This document shows, piece after piece, positions 1 through 9,588 of a DNA stretch of 63,489 nt (positions within the stretch are counted from its first letter, which is position 1; every line of letters starts with the position of its first letter). This DNA comes from an uncultured Pelagibacteraceae bacterium. Lineage in GTDB: Bacteria > Pseudomonadota > Alphaproteobacteria > Pelagibacterales > Pelagibacteraceae. The stretch is from positions 1 through 63,489 of the forward strand of contig CACIWE010000002.1 of the NCBI GenBank assembly GCA_902590285.1, given 5' to 3'. A program made the position numbers and the translations under genes. The notes under the pieces are model-generated. The model made no database searches. It was given only the letters and a program-made list of their open reading frames with translations, and was not told the origin of the DNA.

Positions 1-241
1 TATCTCTTTTTAAACCAACTACTTTATCCTTCTCATACTCAGGCTCCCAACCTTTATCTTTAAGAATTTCAAAAACACGTTTTAATTGTTTGTAATTAAT
101 TCTTTTTAGATCATCTTTATTAAAAAGAAACTTTTCGTGCTCAACACCAATTCTTTGGTTGTTGTTTTTTTTAATTCCGTCGATGAAATATTGAATTAAT
201 TGTCTTTTATTTTCGATAGTCGTTTTTGAATTATTGCTCAA
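1..241 (-). CDS. gshA: Glutamate-cysteine ligase, N-terminal part (truncated by window edge), probable TTG start
   Basis: Not in ORF track. Reverse-strand translation from TTG at 241 reads LSNNSKTTIENKRQLIQYFIDGIKKNNQRIGVEHEKFLFNKDDLKRINYKQLKRVFEILKDKGWEPEYEKDKVVGLKRD; the IGvEHEKFlF motif is typical of GCS2/plant-type glutamate-cysteine ligase. Confidence 0.75.
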   Translation of the reverse strand, partial: MSNNSKTTIENKRQLIQYFIDGIKKNNNQRIGVEHEKFLFNKDDLKRINYKQLKRVFEILKDKGWEPEYEKDKVVGLKRD

Positions 242-626
242 ACGTTTTTAACTCTAATACATTTCCGTTTGGATCTTCAACAAAAAATGTATTTTGCTCG
301 AATTCCGTTCCTTTAAATCTTGTGTAAGGTTTATCTATGAATTTGATTTTGTTAAGCTCAATATTAGCTTTAATTTTATCAAATACCTCTTTTTTCAAAT
401 GAACTCCAAAATGAGGAACAGGAACGTCTCCCATATCTACATCATGTCTTTCTCTAGGAAGCTTCATAGATGTTTGATGCAAAGTAAGCTCATTACCCCA
501 AAAATCAATATCAACCCATTTGCCTTTTTCTCGGTTACCTGTTTTACATCCTAATATCCCCGTGTAAAAAGCTTCTGCTTTCTCTAAATCTCCTGCAGGG
601 ATAGCTAAATGAAATGAATTACTCAT
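231..626 (-). CDS. VOC/glyoxalase-fold family protein
   Basis: HLAIPAGDLEKAEAFYTGILG...VEDPNGNVLELK pattern of the VOC superfamily. Confidence 0.85.
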   Translation of the reverse strand: MSNSFHLAIPAGDLEKAEAFYTGILGCKTGNREKGKWVDIDFWGNELTLHQTSMKLPRERHDVDMGDVPVPHFGVHLKKEVFDKIKANIELNKIKFIDKPYTRFKGTEFEQNTFFVEDPNGNVLELKTFEQ

Positions 627-681
627 AGGGATTTATATACATTCTCCTTTAAATTTTACAAGTAGACATTATATATAAATT

Positions 682-1260
682 ATGAACGATTACTTAGAAT
701 CTATAAAAAAAAGAGACCCTGCGGCGAAATCGATATTAAGTATTATTCTCACTTATCCTGGGGTTAAGGCAGTTTTACTTCACAGAGTAGCAAATTTTTT
801 TCACATCGCAGGCTTTCATCTTATTGCGAGAATAATTTCTCAAACATCTAGATTTTTTACAGGAATAGAAATTCATCCAGGTGCAAAAATTGGTAAAAAC
901 TTATTTATCGATCATGGTATGGGCGTAGTTATTGGGGAAACTTCAGAGGTTGGAGATAATGTTACAATTTATCATACAGTAACATTGGGCGGAAGTTCAC
1001 CAAGTATTGATAGTGAAAGACAACGTCATGAAAAAAGACACCCTACAATTGGAGACGACGTTGTTATTGGTTCGGGTGCACAAATCATTGGTCCTGTTGT
1101 TGTAGGAAAATGTGCAAGGATTGCAGCTAATGCAGTTGTTGTAAAAGATGTCCCTGAAAACGCTACAATGGTAGGCATACCTGCAAAAGCTGTTAAATTA
1201 GAAAACAAAGGAAGCTTTAGACCTTACGGCGTTGATGATAAAGTTAAAGATGAGCAATAA
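682..1260 (+). CDS. cysE: Serine O-acetyltransferase
   Basis: Hexapeptide-repeat protein with [40 protein letters not shown]. Confidence 0.93.
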   Translation: MNDYLESIKKRDPAAKSILSIILTYPGVKAVLLHRVANFFHIAGFHLIARIISQTSRFFTGIEIHPGAKIGKNLFIDHGMGVVIGETSEVGDNVTIYHTVTLGGSSPSIDSERQRHEKRHPTIGDDVVIGSGAQIIGPVVVGKCARIAANAVVVKDVPENATMVGIPAKAVKLENKGSFRPYGVDDKVKDEQ

Positions 1261-1627
1261 AGACTGGGATCCTAATTTAACTCCAGAACAAAATTATGTT
1301 TTAAGACAAGAAGGAACAGAGTCCCCTGGCAGTAGTCCATTGAATAACGAAAAGAGGGAAGGTTCTTACCACTGCGTAGGATGCGGAACAAAGCTTTTTG
1401 ACTCAAGCACAAAATATGAAAGCGGATCTGGTTGGCCTTCTTTTTTCAAATCTTTACCCGATGTTTTTGAAGAAAAAACAGACATGCATATAGGCTACCC
1501 AAGAACAGAATATCATTGTAAAAAATGTGGCGGTCATCACGGCCATGTGTTTGAGGATGGGCCAAAACCTACTGGAAAACGTTATTGCAACAATGGCGTG
1601 TGCTTAGTTTTTAAACCTAAGAGTTAA
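1250..1627 (+). CDS. msrB: Peptide-methionine (R)-S-oxide reductase; likely start at 1250 rather than 1232
   Basis: [26 protein letters not shown] motifs; two CxxC zinc motifs. Confidence 0.93.
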   Translation: MSNKDWDPNLTPEQNYVLRQEGTESPGSSPLNNEKREGSYHCVGCGTKLFDSSTKYESGSGWPSFFKSLPDVFEEKTDMHIGYPRTEYHCKKCGGHHGHVFEDGPKPTGKRYCNNGVCLVFKPKS

Positions 1628-1693
1628 ATAGTTATTAACAAACCAATTAAGTGTTTTAATACAACTTAGCAACAAATTAAATTATGTGATGCC

Positions 1694-1750
1694 ATGTCCT
1701 CTAGACCAAGGCTACATAAATTCGTAAGATTAACATTTCATCCACCATGA
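1694..1750 (+). CDS. Candidate 18-aa upstream peptide MSSRPRLHKFVRLTFHPP, ATGA overlap with next gene
   Basis: Short ORF whose TGA (1748-1750) overlaps the ATG (1747) of the histidine phosphatase gene; no clear Shine-Dalgarno, so tentative. Confidence 0.3.
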   Translation: MSSRPRLHKFVRLTFHPP

Positions 1751-2307
1751 AGAGTAACATTATTTCCCTTATACTAAGTCTCTTCTTTTTTCTTTTTACA
1801 TCACAGTTAAACGCATCAGACCAAGCTTGGAATATAGCTCAGGAAGGAAACAAAATTATTTTAATTAGACACTCATTGGCTCCAGGAGGTGGAGATCCAG
1901 CAGGCTTTAAAATTGATGATTGTAAAACACAAAGAAATCTAAGTAAAAAAGGTGTTAATCAATCCAAAAAAATTGGAAAATTATTTAAAAAGAATAAAAT
2001 TCCCATAGATCAAGTTTTAAGTAGTCAGTGGTGTAGATGCAAAGATACCGCTAAATATGCTTTTGGTGATTATAAAGAATTTAATGCGTTAAACTCTACT
2101 TTTCAGTCTCCATATAATAAGAATGAAGGAAAACAATTAAAGGAACTCTATAATTACGTGAAGAAATGGAATGGGAAAGGTAAAAATTTAGTATTGATTA
2201 CTCATTACAGCATTATCACTGCTGTAACTACTGCAGTTCCAAGCTCAGGGGAAATGGTTATTACAGATAAAAATTTTAAAGTTTTAGGAACAATTCAAAC
2301 TGATTAA
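1747..2307 (+). CDS. Histidine phosphatase (phosphoglycerate mutase-like) family, exported
   Basis: Signal peptide then IILIRHSLAPGGGDP...SSQWCRCKDTA...LVLITHYSI. Confidence 0.8.
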   Translation: MKSNIISLILSLFFFLFTSQLNASDQAWNIAQEGNKIILIRHSLAPGGGDPAGFKIDDCKTQRNLSKKGVNQSKKIGKLFKKNKIPIDQVLSSQWCRCKDTAKYAFGDYKEFNALNSTFQSPYNKNEGKQLKELYNYVKKWNGKGKNLVLITHYSIITAVTTAVPSSGEMVITDKNFKVLGTIQTD

Positions 2308-2648
2308 ACAAAAATATAGTAAAGAATTGCAATAATAATTAAATATTCAATTACGGTTTTAATTCTTATTAAATTTTCTTTGTTTTCGAACTTTGAATTG
2401 ATGAATAAGCTAATTCGACCAAAAGTTAGTTGAACAAGCGCAATGATAAAAACTATTCCTATTAAAACGTAGTAGAATTTAAAATTTTTAAAACCATAAA
2501 TACAAGCAGCAATAAAAGTTAACCATGAAATATTTGAAACAAATAATGTTATCAAAAACCCTGATCCTTTTTTAAATAAACTCTGTGTTTTAATAAATGT
2601 GAAAGACCAAAGAAGTGTAAATAGAAAGCCAATGTATTTAATTATCAT
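2304..2648 (-). CDS. Small integral membrane protein, unknown function
   Basis: ORF with four predicted hydrophobic segments, in a gene-dense context. Confidence 0.6.
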   Translation of the reverse strand: MIIKYIGFLFTLLWSFTFIKTQSLFKKGSGFLITLFVSNISWLTFIAACIYGFKNFKFYYVLIGIVFIIALVQLTFGRISLFINSKFENKENLIRIKTVIEYLIIIAILYYIFV

Positions 2649-2698
2649 GAGCTAATATTGTAATTGCGGGAAAGATTAAAGGCAAATATAAAGATTAT

Positions 2699-3412
2699 AT
2701 GATTGTGAAGTTAACTTTTGCATTTGGAGCTGGATTTATAAGTTTTTTAACTCCATGCGTATTACCCATTATTCCAGGTTATATCTCTTACATTACTGGA
2801 AAAAATCTAGATGAAATTGAACAAGATAGACGAGGCGTTCTTATTAAAACTATTTTGTTTTCTGTAGGATTTTCGCTTGTATTTATTGTTCTAGGAGCAA
2901 CAGCTTCGGCTGTAGGAAATATATTATTATTTTTATCTAATGAATTAAGAATTGCAGCAGGAATTTTAATTATTCTCTTTGCACTTCAAATGTTGGGAAT
3001 TTTTAATTTTAGTTTCTTAAATCAAGAAAAAAGGATGGAAACCCAAGGCTATAAAAATAATTATGCTTTTCCATTATTAGTTGGAGCAGCATTTGCTTTT
3101 GGATGGACGCCATGTATTGGGCCTGTTCTAGGATCCATTCTAGCTTTATCTGCAACAGAAGCCTCAGTTAGTTCTGGGGTATTGTTGCTTTCATTTTACT
3201 CTTTAGGTTTGGCAATTCCATTTATTTTATCTGGCTATTATATGAGTAAATTTTTAACAACCAGAAAAGGTTTTAGTAAATATTACGGAAGAGTTACTAA
3301 AACAGGTGGAGTAATTTTATTACTCACGGGTATTTTGATTGCTACTAATCAAATCCAAGTTATAAGTTATTATATTTTGACAATCTTTCCTTTCCTTACT
3401 ACGCTTGGTTAA
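2699..3412 (+). CDS. ccdA: CcdA/DsbD-type transmembrane thiol transporter (cytochrome c biogenesis)
   Basis: GFISFLTPCVLPIIPGYISYI and FGWTPCIGPVLGSIL motifs. Confidence 0.92.
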   Translation: MIVKLTFAFGAGFISFLTPCVLPIIPGYISYITGKNLDEIEQDRRGVLIKTILFSVGFSLVFIVLGATASAVGNILLFLSNELRIAAGILIILFALQMLGIFNFSFLNQEKRMETQGYKNNYAFPLLVGAAFAFGWTPCIGPVLGSILALSATEASVSSGVLLLSFYSLGLAIPFILSGYYMSKFLTTRKGFSKYYGRVTKTGGVILLLTGILIATNQIQVISYYILTIFPFLTTLG

Positions 3413-4314
3413 TGAGCGATATTTCTGTCTTAGGTATATTTGTAGCTGACATAAGTTTTTCAGGACCAAAGATTCCTGCTATTGGAGAAACAATATTAGG
3501 AAATAAATATAATGTTGGACCCGGTGGAAAAGGCTGTAATCAAGCAGTGGCTATTGCAAGATTGGGTGCAAAAGTAAATTTCATTAGCAAGATTGGAAAA
3601 GACTCTTACGGTGAATTAGCTTTAAACACACTAACAAAAAATAAAATTAATACTGAAAGTGTTATTCAAGATGAAAATTTACAAACTGGTGTGGCTGGAA
3701 TTTTAGTTGATCAGAATTCTGGAAAAAATGCAATCAATGTTATCGTTGGAGCGCCTTCGACTTTAAAAGTTGCTGAGATAGATAAACACATCAATATTAT
3801 TAAGAATTCAAAGATCTTTTTAACTCAACTTGAAGTTCCTAAAGATGTCACCTTACACTGTCTTAAAACTGCTAAGGAGAATGGATGTTTAACTATATTA
3901 AATCCCGCACCTGCATCAGAAATTACAAAAGAATTTTATAGGAATATTGACTATTTTACACCTAATGAAACTGAAGCAGAGTTTTATACTGGTATAAAAA
4001 TTACAAATGAAAAAGAAGCAAAACAAGCAGCAGACAAATTAATAAATTTAGGAATAAAAAAAATAATAATAACATTAGGAGAAAAAGGATTATTTTACTC
4101 TGATGGAAAAGAAGAAATTTTTTTAAAAGCTTCCTCAGTTAAAGCTATTGATACTACTGGAGCGGGTGATGCTTTTAATGGAGGTTTAGCATTTGGATTA
4201 TCAAAAGAAAAGCCGATTAAAGAGTGTTTAGAATTAGCAAATAAAGTTGCCGGTATATCTACAACTAAACTTGGAGCCGGTGATGCGATGCCTTTTTTGA
4301 AAGATATTAGTTAA
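3412..4314 (+). CDS. rbsK: Ribokinase/PfkB-family sugar kinase
   Basis: GPGGKGCNQAVAIARLG and DTTGAGDAFNGG motifs. Confidence 0.88.
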   Translation: MSDISVLGIFVADISFSGPKIPAIGETILGNKYNVGPGGKGCNQAVAIARLGAKVNFISKIGKDSYGELALNTLTKNKINTESVIQDENLQTGVAGILVDQNSGKNAINVIVGAPSTLKVAEIDKHINIIKNSKIFLTQLEVPKDVTLHCLKTAKENGCLTILNPAPASEITKEFYRNIDYFTPNETEAEFYTGIKITNEKEAKQAADKLINLGIKKIIITLGEKGLFYSDGKEEIFLKASSVKAIDTTGAGDAFNGGLAFGLSKEKPIKECLELANKVAGISTTKLGAGDAMPFLKDIS

Positions 4315-4565
4315 GCTAATAACTTATCAAGCTCACCGTTTTTATTAGCTTCTTGAAGTTTATCATTACCACCCACGTAATGATCACCTATAAAAATTTG
4401 AGGAATAGTTCTTGCGCCATTTGTTCTTTGTAACATTTCTTTAGCATTTGCTGGATCTGCCCAAATATCAATTTCTTCTATTTCAACATTTTTCGTTTTT
4501 AATAAAGCTTTAGCAGCCGCACAGTAAGTGCAAGGATTTCCAGTATACATTGTGACTTTTTTCAT
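4311..4565 (-). CDS. grxC: Glutaredoxin 3-like
   Basis: YTGNPCTYCAAAKALL, TIPQIFIGDHYVGG. Confidence 0.93.
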   Translation of the reverse strand: MKKVTMYTGNPCTYCAAAKALLKTKNVEIEEIDIWADPANAKEMLQRTNGARTIPQIFIGDHYVGGNDKLQEANKNGELDKLLA

Positions 4566-4567
4566 AA

Positions 4568-4864
4568 TTAATATATATCAGTTAATTTAATTTTTTCTCT
4601 AAGTTTTTTTCTACCTAATTGAAATTTTTTTCTATGTTTGATGCTTGTGTTATGAACTCTTTTCCTCCAAAGCCTAAAAGATCCAGGCTTTAAATTCTTT
4701 CTCATGATTTTTATAACATCAGACTCTGACTTACCGGTTTTCTCTTTTATTTCTTCGAATGTAATTCTGTCAGCCCAAGCAGCCCATATTATCCAATTTT
4801 CATCTTTTTTTTTTGGCTCTGGGTTTTTAACTTTAGTTTGTGGGAAAGAACTTTTTTTCTTCAT
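4568..4864 (-). CDS. DUF2805/TIGR03643 family protein
   Basis: WIIWAAWADRITFEEIKEKTGKSESDVIKIMRKNLKPGSFRLWRKRV is characteristic of this small family. Confidence 0.8.
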   Translation of the reverse strand: MKKKSSFPQTKVKNPEPKKKDENWIIWAAWADRITFEEIKEKTGKSESDVIKIMRKNLKPGSFRLWRKRVHNTSIKHRKKFQLGRKKLREKIKLTDIY

Positions 4865-4889
4865 ATAATTCTATATAGTCTTTAATAAT

Positions 4890-5507
4890 ATGTTTCCAAG
4901 TGACTATTTAATTTTTCTTCAAATTATATTATTTTTATTTATTACTCCTGGTCTTCCAAGGGTTGTGATTGTTTCTCATACTTTAAATTATGGTTTAAAA
5001 AGATCTGTTTGGACTGCCGTTGGCGATGTTAGTGCCAATATATTACAGGGAATTTTAGTCGTATTTCTTATTGGCTCTTTTTTAAGTGATAATCCTGAAA
5101 TTTTATACTATCTGAAATGGGCTGGAATTCTTTACATAGTTTATCTTGCTTATGATACTTATACTGCAAAAATTAGCTCTATAGAGTCAGGCGAGCAAAG
5201 TTCAAAATCAACTTTTTCATTTTACAAAGATGGTTTTATGGTTGCAGGATTAAGTCCAAAAGCAATTATTTTTTTTGGAACTATTTTTTCTTCCTTTATT
5301 AATTTTGAGAGTAATGTTTTTTCACAATTTATAATTTTAATGATCACTTATGTTGTTCTCGATTTTTTAACTTTGATGATTTATGGAATGGCAGCAGAAA
5401 AAATTTCTATTTGGTTAAAAAACAAACCTAAAGTTTTAAATACAATCTCAGCGTGTGTATTACTTATAATCGCGCTATACGTTGCTGCGACACAGAGTTT
5501 TAATTAA
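4890..5507 (+). CDS. LysE/RhtB family amino-acid exporter
   Basis: N-terminal LFITPGLPRVVIVSHTLNYGLKRSVWTAVGD and about six TM segments. Confidence 0.82.
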   Translation: MFPSDYLIFLQIILFLFITPGLPRVVIVSHTLNYGLKRSVWTAVGDVSANILQGILVVFLIGSFLSDNPEILYYLKWAGILYIVYLAYDTYTAKISSIESGEQSSKSTFSFYKDGFMVAGLSPKAIIFFGTIFSSFINFESNVFSQFIILMITYVVLDFLTLMIYGMAAEKISIWLKNKPKVLNTISACVLLIIALYVAATQSFN

Positions 5508-5516
5508 TTCTTACGG

Positions 5517-5545
5517 TTGTCAAAAACTTCATTTCTTGTTTTAAT
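5517..5545 (+). promoter_or_regulatory. Predicted promoter TTGTCA-N17-TTTAAT upstream of binding-protein gene
   Basis: -35-like 5517-5522, -10-like 5540-5545, 17-nt spacer; same layout at 12401 and 22269. Confidence 0.5.
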
Positions 5546-5554
5546 TATTCAATT

Positions 5555-5590
5555 TTAATTAATTAATTAACAACAAAGAGGGAAATAATG
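5555..5590 (+). promoter_or_regulatory. Leader cassette TTAATTAATTAATTAACAACAAAGAGGGAAATAATG (5'UTR/SD)
   Basis: Near-identical sequence precedes ORFs at 12466 and 22335. Confidence 0.7.
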
Positions 5591-6829
5591 AATAAACTAG
5601 TAAAACTATTTATTACATCTATTTCAGCTATAACTTTAGCGCTTGTTTCTTTCACTTCATCTTTTGCAAAAGTTGAAGGTGATTACATAGTGTTAGGTTC
5701 TGCAATATCTCTTACAGGTAAATACTCTTCAAATGGAGTTCATACTCAAAACGGTTACAACATGGCCGTAGAAAGAATTAACAAAATGGGTGGAGTAGAA
5801 GTACAAGGTAAGAAATATAAGTTTGAAATTATCTATTACGATGATGAATCAAACCCAAAAAGAGCCGCTCAGTTAGCTGAAAGACTAATTAAACAAGATG
5901 GCGTTCATTACATGCTTGGACCATACAGTTCAGGTTTAACGAAAGCCATTGCACCAGTAACCGAGAAATATAAAATTCCTATGGTTGAAGCAAATGGTGC
6001 ATCTAGATCTTTATTTACTAAAGGATACAAATATTTGTTCGCGGTGTTATCACCAGCAAACCAATACCTTGAAGTAGCAATTGATTTAGCGGTAGAGAAA
6101 AACGGTGGTAAAGGAGTAAGAATTGCTCAAGCTTTTGAACAAGACGCTTTCTCACAAGACGTGAGACTTGGTATTTTAGATGCAGCAAAAAGAACTGGAT
6201 CTGAAATTATCATCGATGACAAACTACCAAAAGAACTTAACGATATGGCAGCGACGTTGGCAAAAGTAAAAGCTACTAAGCCAGATGTGCTTGTTGTATC
6301 AGGTCACACAAAAGGTGCGTTAACTGCAATTAGACAAATATCTGAAATGAAAGTTGATGTTCCTATGTTAGCGATGACACACTGTGATGCTGCTAAACTT
6401 TCTAAACAACACGGAAAGAAATCAGAATACGCATTGTGTGCTTCTCAGTGGCATAAAAATTTATCTTATAAAGATAAGTTTTTTGGTTCAGGTAAAAAGT
6501 ATGACAAAGACTTTAAAAAAGAATTTGGTTATGCTCCGCCGTACCAATCAGCTGAATCTTCTGCAGCATTATTAGTATTTAAAGATGCGTTCGAAAGAGC
6601 AAATTCTTTTGATAGAGATGCAGTGAGAGATGCGCTAGTTGATACAGAAATGCAAACTTTCTATGGAAACATTAAATTTGGACCTGGTGGTCAAAACGTT
6701 GCTAAGCCAATGATATTGTTCCAAGTAAGATGTAAAGGTGATGAGTGTGAGAACAAAGTTGTAGCTCCTACAAAATGGGCTTCTGATAAGTTCTATCACC
6801 CAATACCAAAGTGGTCTGAAAGAAGTTAA
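5588..6829 (+). CDS. ABC transporter periplasmic binding protein, Liv/amide type
   Basis: Signal peptide; type 1 periplasmic-binding fold (LGSAISLTGKYSSNGVHTQNGYNMAVERIN); followed by LivHMGF homologs. Confidence 0.9.
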   Translation: MNKLVKLFITSISAITLALVSFTSSFAKVEGDYIVLGSAISLTGKYSSNGVHTQNGYNMAVERINKMGGVEVQGKKYKFEIIYYDDESNPKRAAQLAERLIKQDGVHYMLGPYSSGLTKAIAPVTEKYKIPMVEANGASRSLFTKGYKYLFAVLSPANQYLEVAIDLAVEKNGGKGVRIAQAFEQDAFSQDVRLGILDAAKRTGSEIIIDDKLPKELNDMAATLAKVKATKPDVLVVSGHTKGALTAIRQISEMKVDVPMLAMTHCDAAKLSKQHGKKSEYALCASQWHKNLSYKDKFFGSGKKYDKDFKKEFGYAPPYQSAESSAALLVFKDAFERANSFDRDAVRDALVDTEMQTFYGNIKFGPGGQNVAKPMILFQVRCKGDECENKVVAPTKWASDKFYHPIPKWSERS

Positions 6830-6848
6830 TAACTTCTAATTATTTAGA

Positions 6849-6878
6849 AAAAGCCCCTAGTTTTCTAGGGGCTTTTCT
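6849..6878 (+). terminator. Intrinsic terminator-like hairpin between binding protein and permease genes
   Basis: AAAAGCCCCTAG-TTTT-CTAGGGGCTTTTCTTTT. Confidence 0.85.
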
Positions 6879-6898
6879 TTTATAAGTTTTGAAATTTT

Positions 6899-7792
6899 AT
6901 GGACTTTCTAATTTTTAAAGCTCCAATGTTAATGGTCCAAGCGTCATTGGACGGTATTCTTCTAGGAATTTTATTTGCACTAATTGCTTACGGAATGGCT
7001 CTTCAATGGGGAGTAATGAATATCATCAATATTGCACAAGGTGATTTAGTAATTCTTGGAGGTTATATCGCATACACGATGTACCTTGTAGGAATACACC
7101 CAGCTTGGGGTGTAATTGTTTCTCCAATTATTATGTATTTTGTCGGAGTGCTTTTATATAAATTAGTGATAAACAAAGTCGTAGATCGAGACTTATTTAT
7201 TTCAATATTAGCAACTTTCGGTATTGCAATAGTATTTCAACAATTAATGAATTTTATTTTTGGTGCTGACGTAGTTGTGGCACAGTCTGAATATGGAACA
7301 ACAATGTTATTTGATAATTCAGTAACCCTACCAAATTCAAAAATATTCTCTGCTTTTATTAGTGTTTTATATGCGGTGGCTTTAGTTATTTATATGAAAA
7401 AATCTAGACTTGGACGAGCTATTAGGGCCACAGCTCAAAATGCTAGGGCAGCAAAAATTCTTGGTGTAGATACAGAAAAAGTTTATGCCGCAACTTTTGG
7501 TATAAATGCAGCGTTATGTGGTATTGCAGGTGCATTAATATCAATAACTCTAACACTTCACCCTTATGTAGGACTTCCTTACACAGTTAGATCTTTCATG
7601 ATAGTGATTGTAGCTGGTCTTGGAAATTTACCAGCAGTAGCTCTTTCAGGTATGGGATTAGGATTATTTGAAGAGTTCGCAGATTATATTTTAGGAACAG
7701 AATTTAGAATTGGCGCAGTGTTTATGCTTCTAGTTTTCATATTAGTTTACAGAAGATTTAAACTTTCAAAGAAAAGGGAATATTTAAAATAA
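6899..7792 (+). CDS. livH: Liv-type ABC permease (LivH-like)
   Basis: ALQWGVMNIINIAQGDLVILGGYIAY; neighbouring livMGF. Confidence 0.9.
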   Translation: MDFLIFKAPMLMVQASLDGILLGILFALIAYGMALQWGVMNIINIAQGDLVILGGYIAYTMYLVGIHPAWGVIVSPIIMYFVGVLLYKLVINKVVDRDLFISILATFGIAIVFQQLMNFIFGADVVVAQSEYGTTMLFDNSVTLPNSKIFSAFISVLYAVALVIYMKKSRLGRAIRATAQNARAAKILGVDTEKVYAATFGINAALCGIAGALISITLTLHPYVGLPYTVRSFMIVIVAGLGNLPAVALSGMGLGLFEEFADYILGTEFRIGAVFMLLVFILVYRRFKLSKKREYLK

Positions 7793-8857
7793 ATGAATAA
7801 AGTAAAACAAAAAGATTTAATATTATATTCCGGTCTAATTATCTTAGGTTTAGCCGCACCTTATTTATTCTCAGCTTTTAAAGTTCAGCTTACATATCTT
7901 TGTGTCTTGATCGTTCTAGCGATGACATGGAACTTGCAAGGTGGAGAAATGGGTTACAATACTTTTGGAAATATACTTTTCTATGGTCTTGGAATGTACC
8001 TCACTGCCTCAGTTCAGGTTGGTATGTTTTTTCCATTAGCAGAATGGACAGAAAGTGGTGGAGAAAAAACTTTCGTACATACTACAGCACAATATTTTCA
8101 AGGAATAGGTGTTGGATTATTAGTTTCAGCTATTATACCTGCCATTATAGCAGGAGCTATAGGTTATGCTATTTTAGGATTGAGAGGCCATTATTTTGCG
8201 ATTTGTACTTTAGGTTTAGGTATTGCTGCAGGTGAAATTGCTGGAGGAATAGAAATTATTGGAGCAGGTCAAGGTTTTACAACACCACCTTTTCCTGCAG
8301 AAATAGTTGATACCGAAGCAAGAGGAAAGTTTTTCTACTTTTTAAGTTTCGCATTATTAATCGGCACATTTGTTTTTGTTAAATATATTTACGGATCTAG
8401 ATTTAAATTAATTTTAAATGCGATAAGAGATAATGAAGATAAAGCAGAAGCTATGGGTATCCAAACGATGAAGTATAAAATTACTGGTTGGATGTGTTCA
8501 GCTTTTTTCTGTGGTCTTGCCGGTGGAATTATGGGCGGACTAATCGGATACATAGACTCCACAGACGTTGCATTTGATGGAAGAGAGATGGGAGTATTCA
8601 TGGTGCTAATGGCAATACTTGGCGGTAAAGGAACTTTATGGGGACCAGTTATTGGCGCAACTTTATTTCATTTCTTTAAAGAGGGTCTTTGGACTCTTAT
8701 TTTAGGTTGGCAATATGTTGCACTAGGAGTTTTAATTGTCGTGATTGTAATTTATTTCCCAGAAGGATTAATGGGTTGGTTAAGAGAAAAATACCCTGAA
8801 AGATTTGGTGAAGTTATTGATGAGAAAGATCGAAAGGCACAGGTGGAATTAAAATGA
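7793..8857 (+). CDS. livM: Liv-type ABC permease (LivM-like)
   Basis: ALRGHYFAICTLGLGIAAGEI-like core, GGKGTLWGPVIGA; operon context. Confidence 0.9.
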   Translation: MNKVKQKDLILYSGLIILGLAAPYLFSAFKVQLTYLCVLIVLAMTWNLQGGEMGYNTFGNILFYGLGMYLTASVQVGMFFPLAEWTESGGEKTFVHTTAQYFQGIGVGLLVSAIIPAIIAGAIGYAILGLRGHYFAICTLGLGIAAGEIAGGIEIIGAGQGFTTPPFPAEIVDTEARGKFFYFLSFALLIGTFVFVKYIYGSRFKLILNAIRDNEDKAEAMGIQTMKYKITGWMCSAFFCGLAGGIMGGLIGYIDSTDVAFDGREMGVFMVLMAILGGKGTLWGPVIGATLFHFFKEGLWTLILGWQYVALGVLIVVIVIYFPEGLMGWLREKYPERFGEVIDEKDRKAQVELK

Positions 8858-9588
8858 GTATTTTACAAGTTAAAAATGTAAGTAAATCTTTTGGCGGTGT
8901 TCAGGCGAACGTAGATATTTCAGTTTCTGTAGAACAAGGATCAATTGTTGGTTTAATAGGACCAAACGGTTCTGGTAAAACAACTTTATTTAATTCGATT
9001 GTAGGAACACATCCTATTGATCAAGGTTCAATTGTATTTGATAATACAGAAGTTTCCGAAATGCCTGTTCCTGCAGTAGCTAAATTAGGTTTACTAAGAA
9101 CATTTCAGCAAACAAAAATATATACAAAACTAAACTGCGTTGAAAATATGTTAATCAGCCATAAGGCTAGCGACTCTGGATTTATATTCGCGAAAATACC
9201 TACTGACCTTACTGAGAAAGCAGAAAATCTTTTAAACTTTGTGGGTCTTTACCAAAAAAGAAACTTAAGAGCAGGGGATCTTTCTTTTGGACAACAAAAA
9301 TTATTAGAATTAGCAATGGCTTTGATGAATGAACCAAAAATGCTTTTATTAGATGAGCCTACAGCTGGGATTAATCCAACATTAATTAATGGAATTATAG
9401 ATAGGTTGATTAAGATAAACAAAGATTACGGAATAACTTTATTGGTTATCGAGCACAATATGAAAGTAATAATGAGTTTAGCACAAAGAATTTTTTGTTT
9501 AGCACACGGTAAAATGTTGGCAGAAGGTTCACCTGATCAAATTAAAAATGATAAGCGAGTAGTTGATGCTTATTTAGGAGCACAGTAA
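8854..9588 (+). CDS. livG: Liv-type ABC ATPase (LivG-like)
   Basis: Walker A GPNGSGKTT, LSFGQQKLLELA, Walker B LLLDEPTAG. Confidence 0.93.
   Translation: MSILQVKNVSKSFGGVQANVDISVSVEQGSIVGLIGPNGSGKTTLFNSIVGTHPIDQGSIVFDNTEVSEMPVPAVAKLGLLRTFQQTKIYTKLNCVENMLISHKASDSGFIFAKIPTDLTEKAENLLNFVGLYQKRNLRAGDLSFGQQKLLELAMALMNEPKMLLLDEPTAGINPTLINGIIDRLIKINKDYGITLLVIEHNMKVIMSLAQRIFCLAHGKMLAEGSPDQIKNDKRVVDAYLGAQ

Noticed and set aside
294-554. 86-aa plus-strand ORF antisense to VOC gene
   Set aside because: Shadow ORF over a protein with clear family motifs.
7900-8235. 111-aa alternative-frame plus-strand ORF inside livM
   Set aside because: Out-of-frame shadow of conserved LivM; no motif or independent leader.
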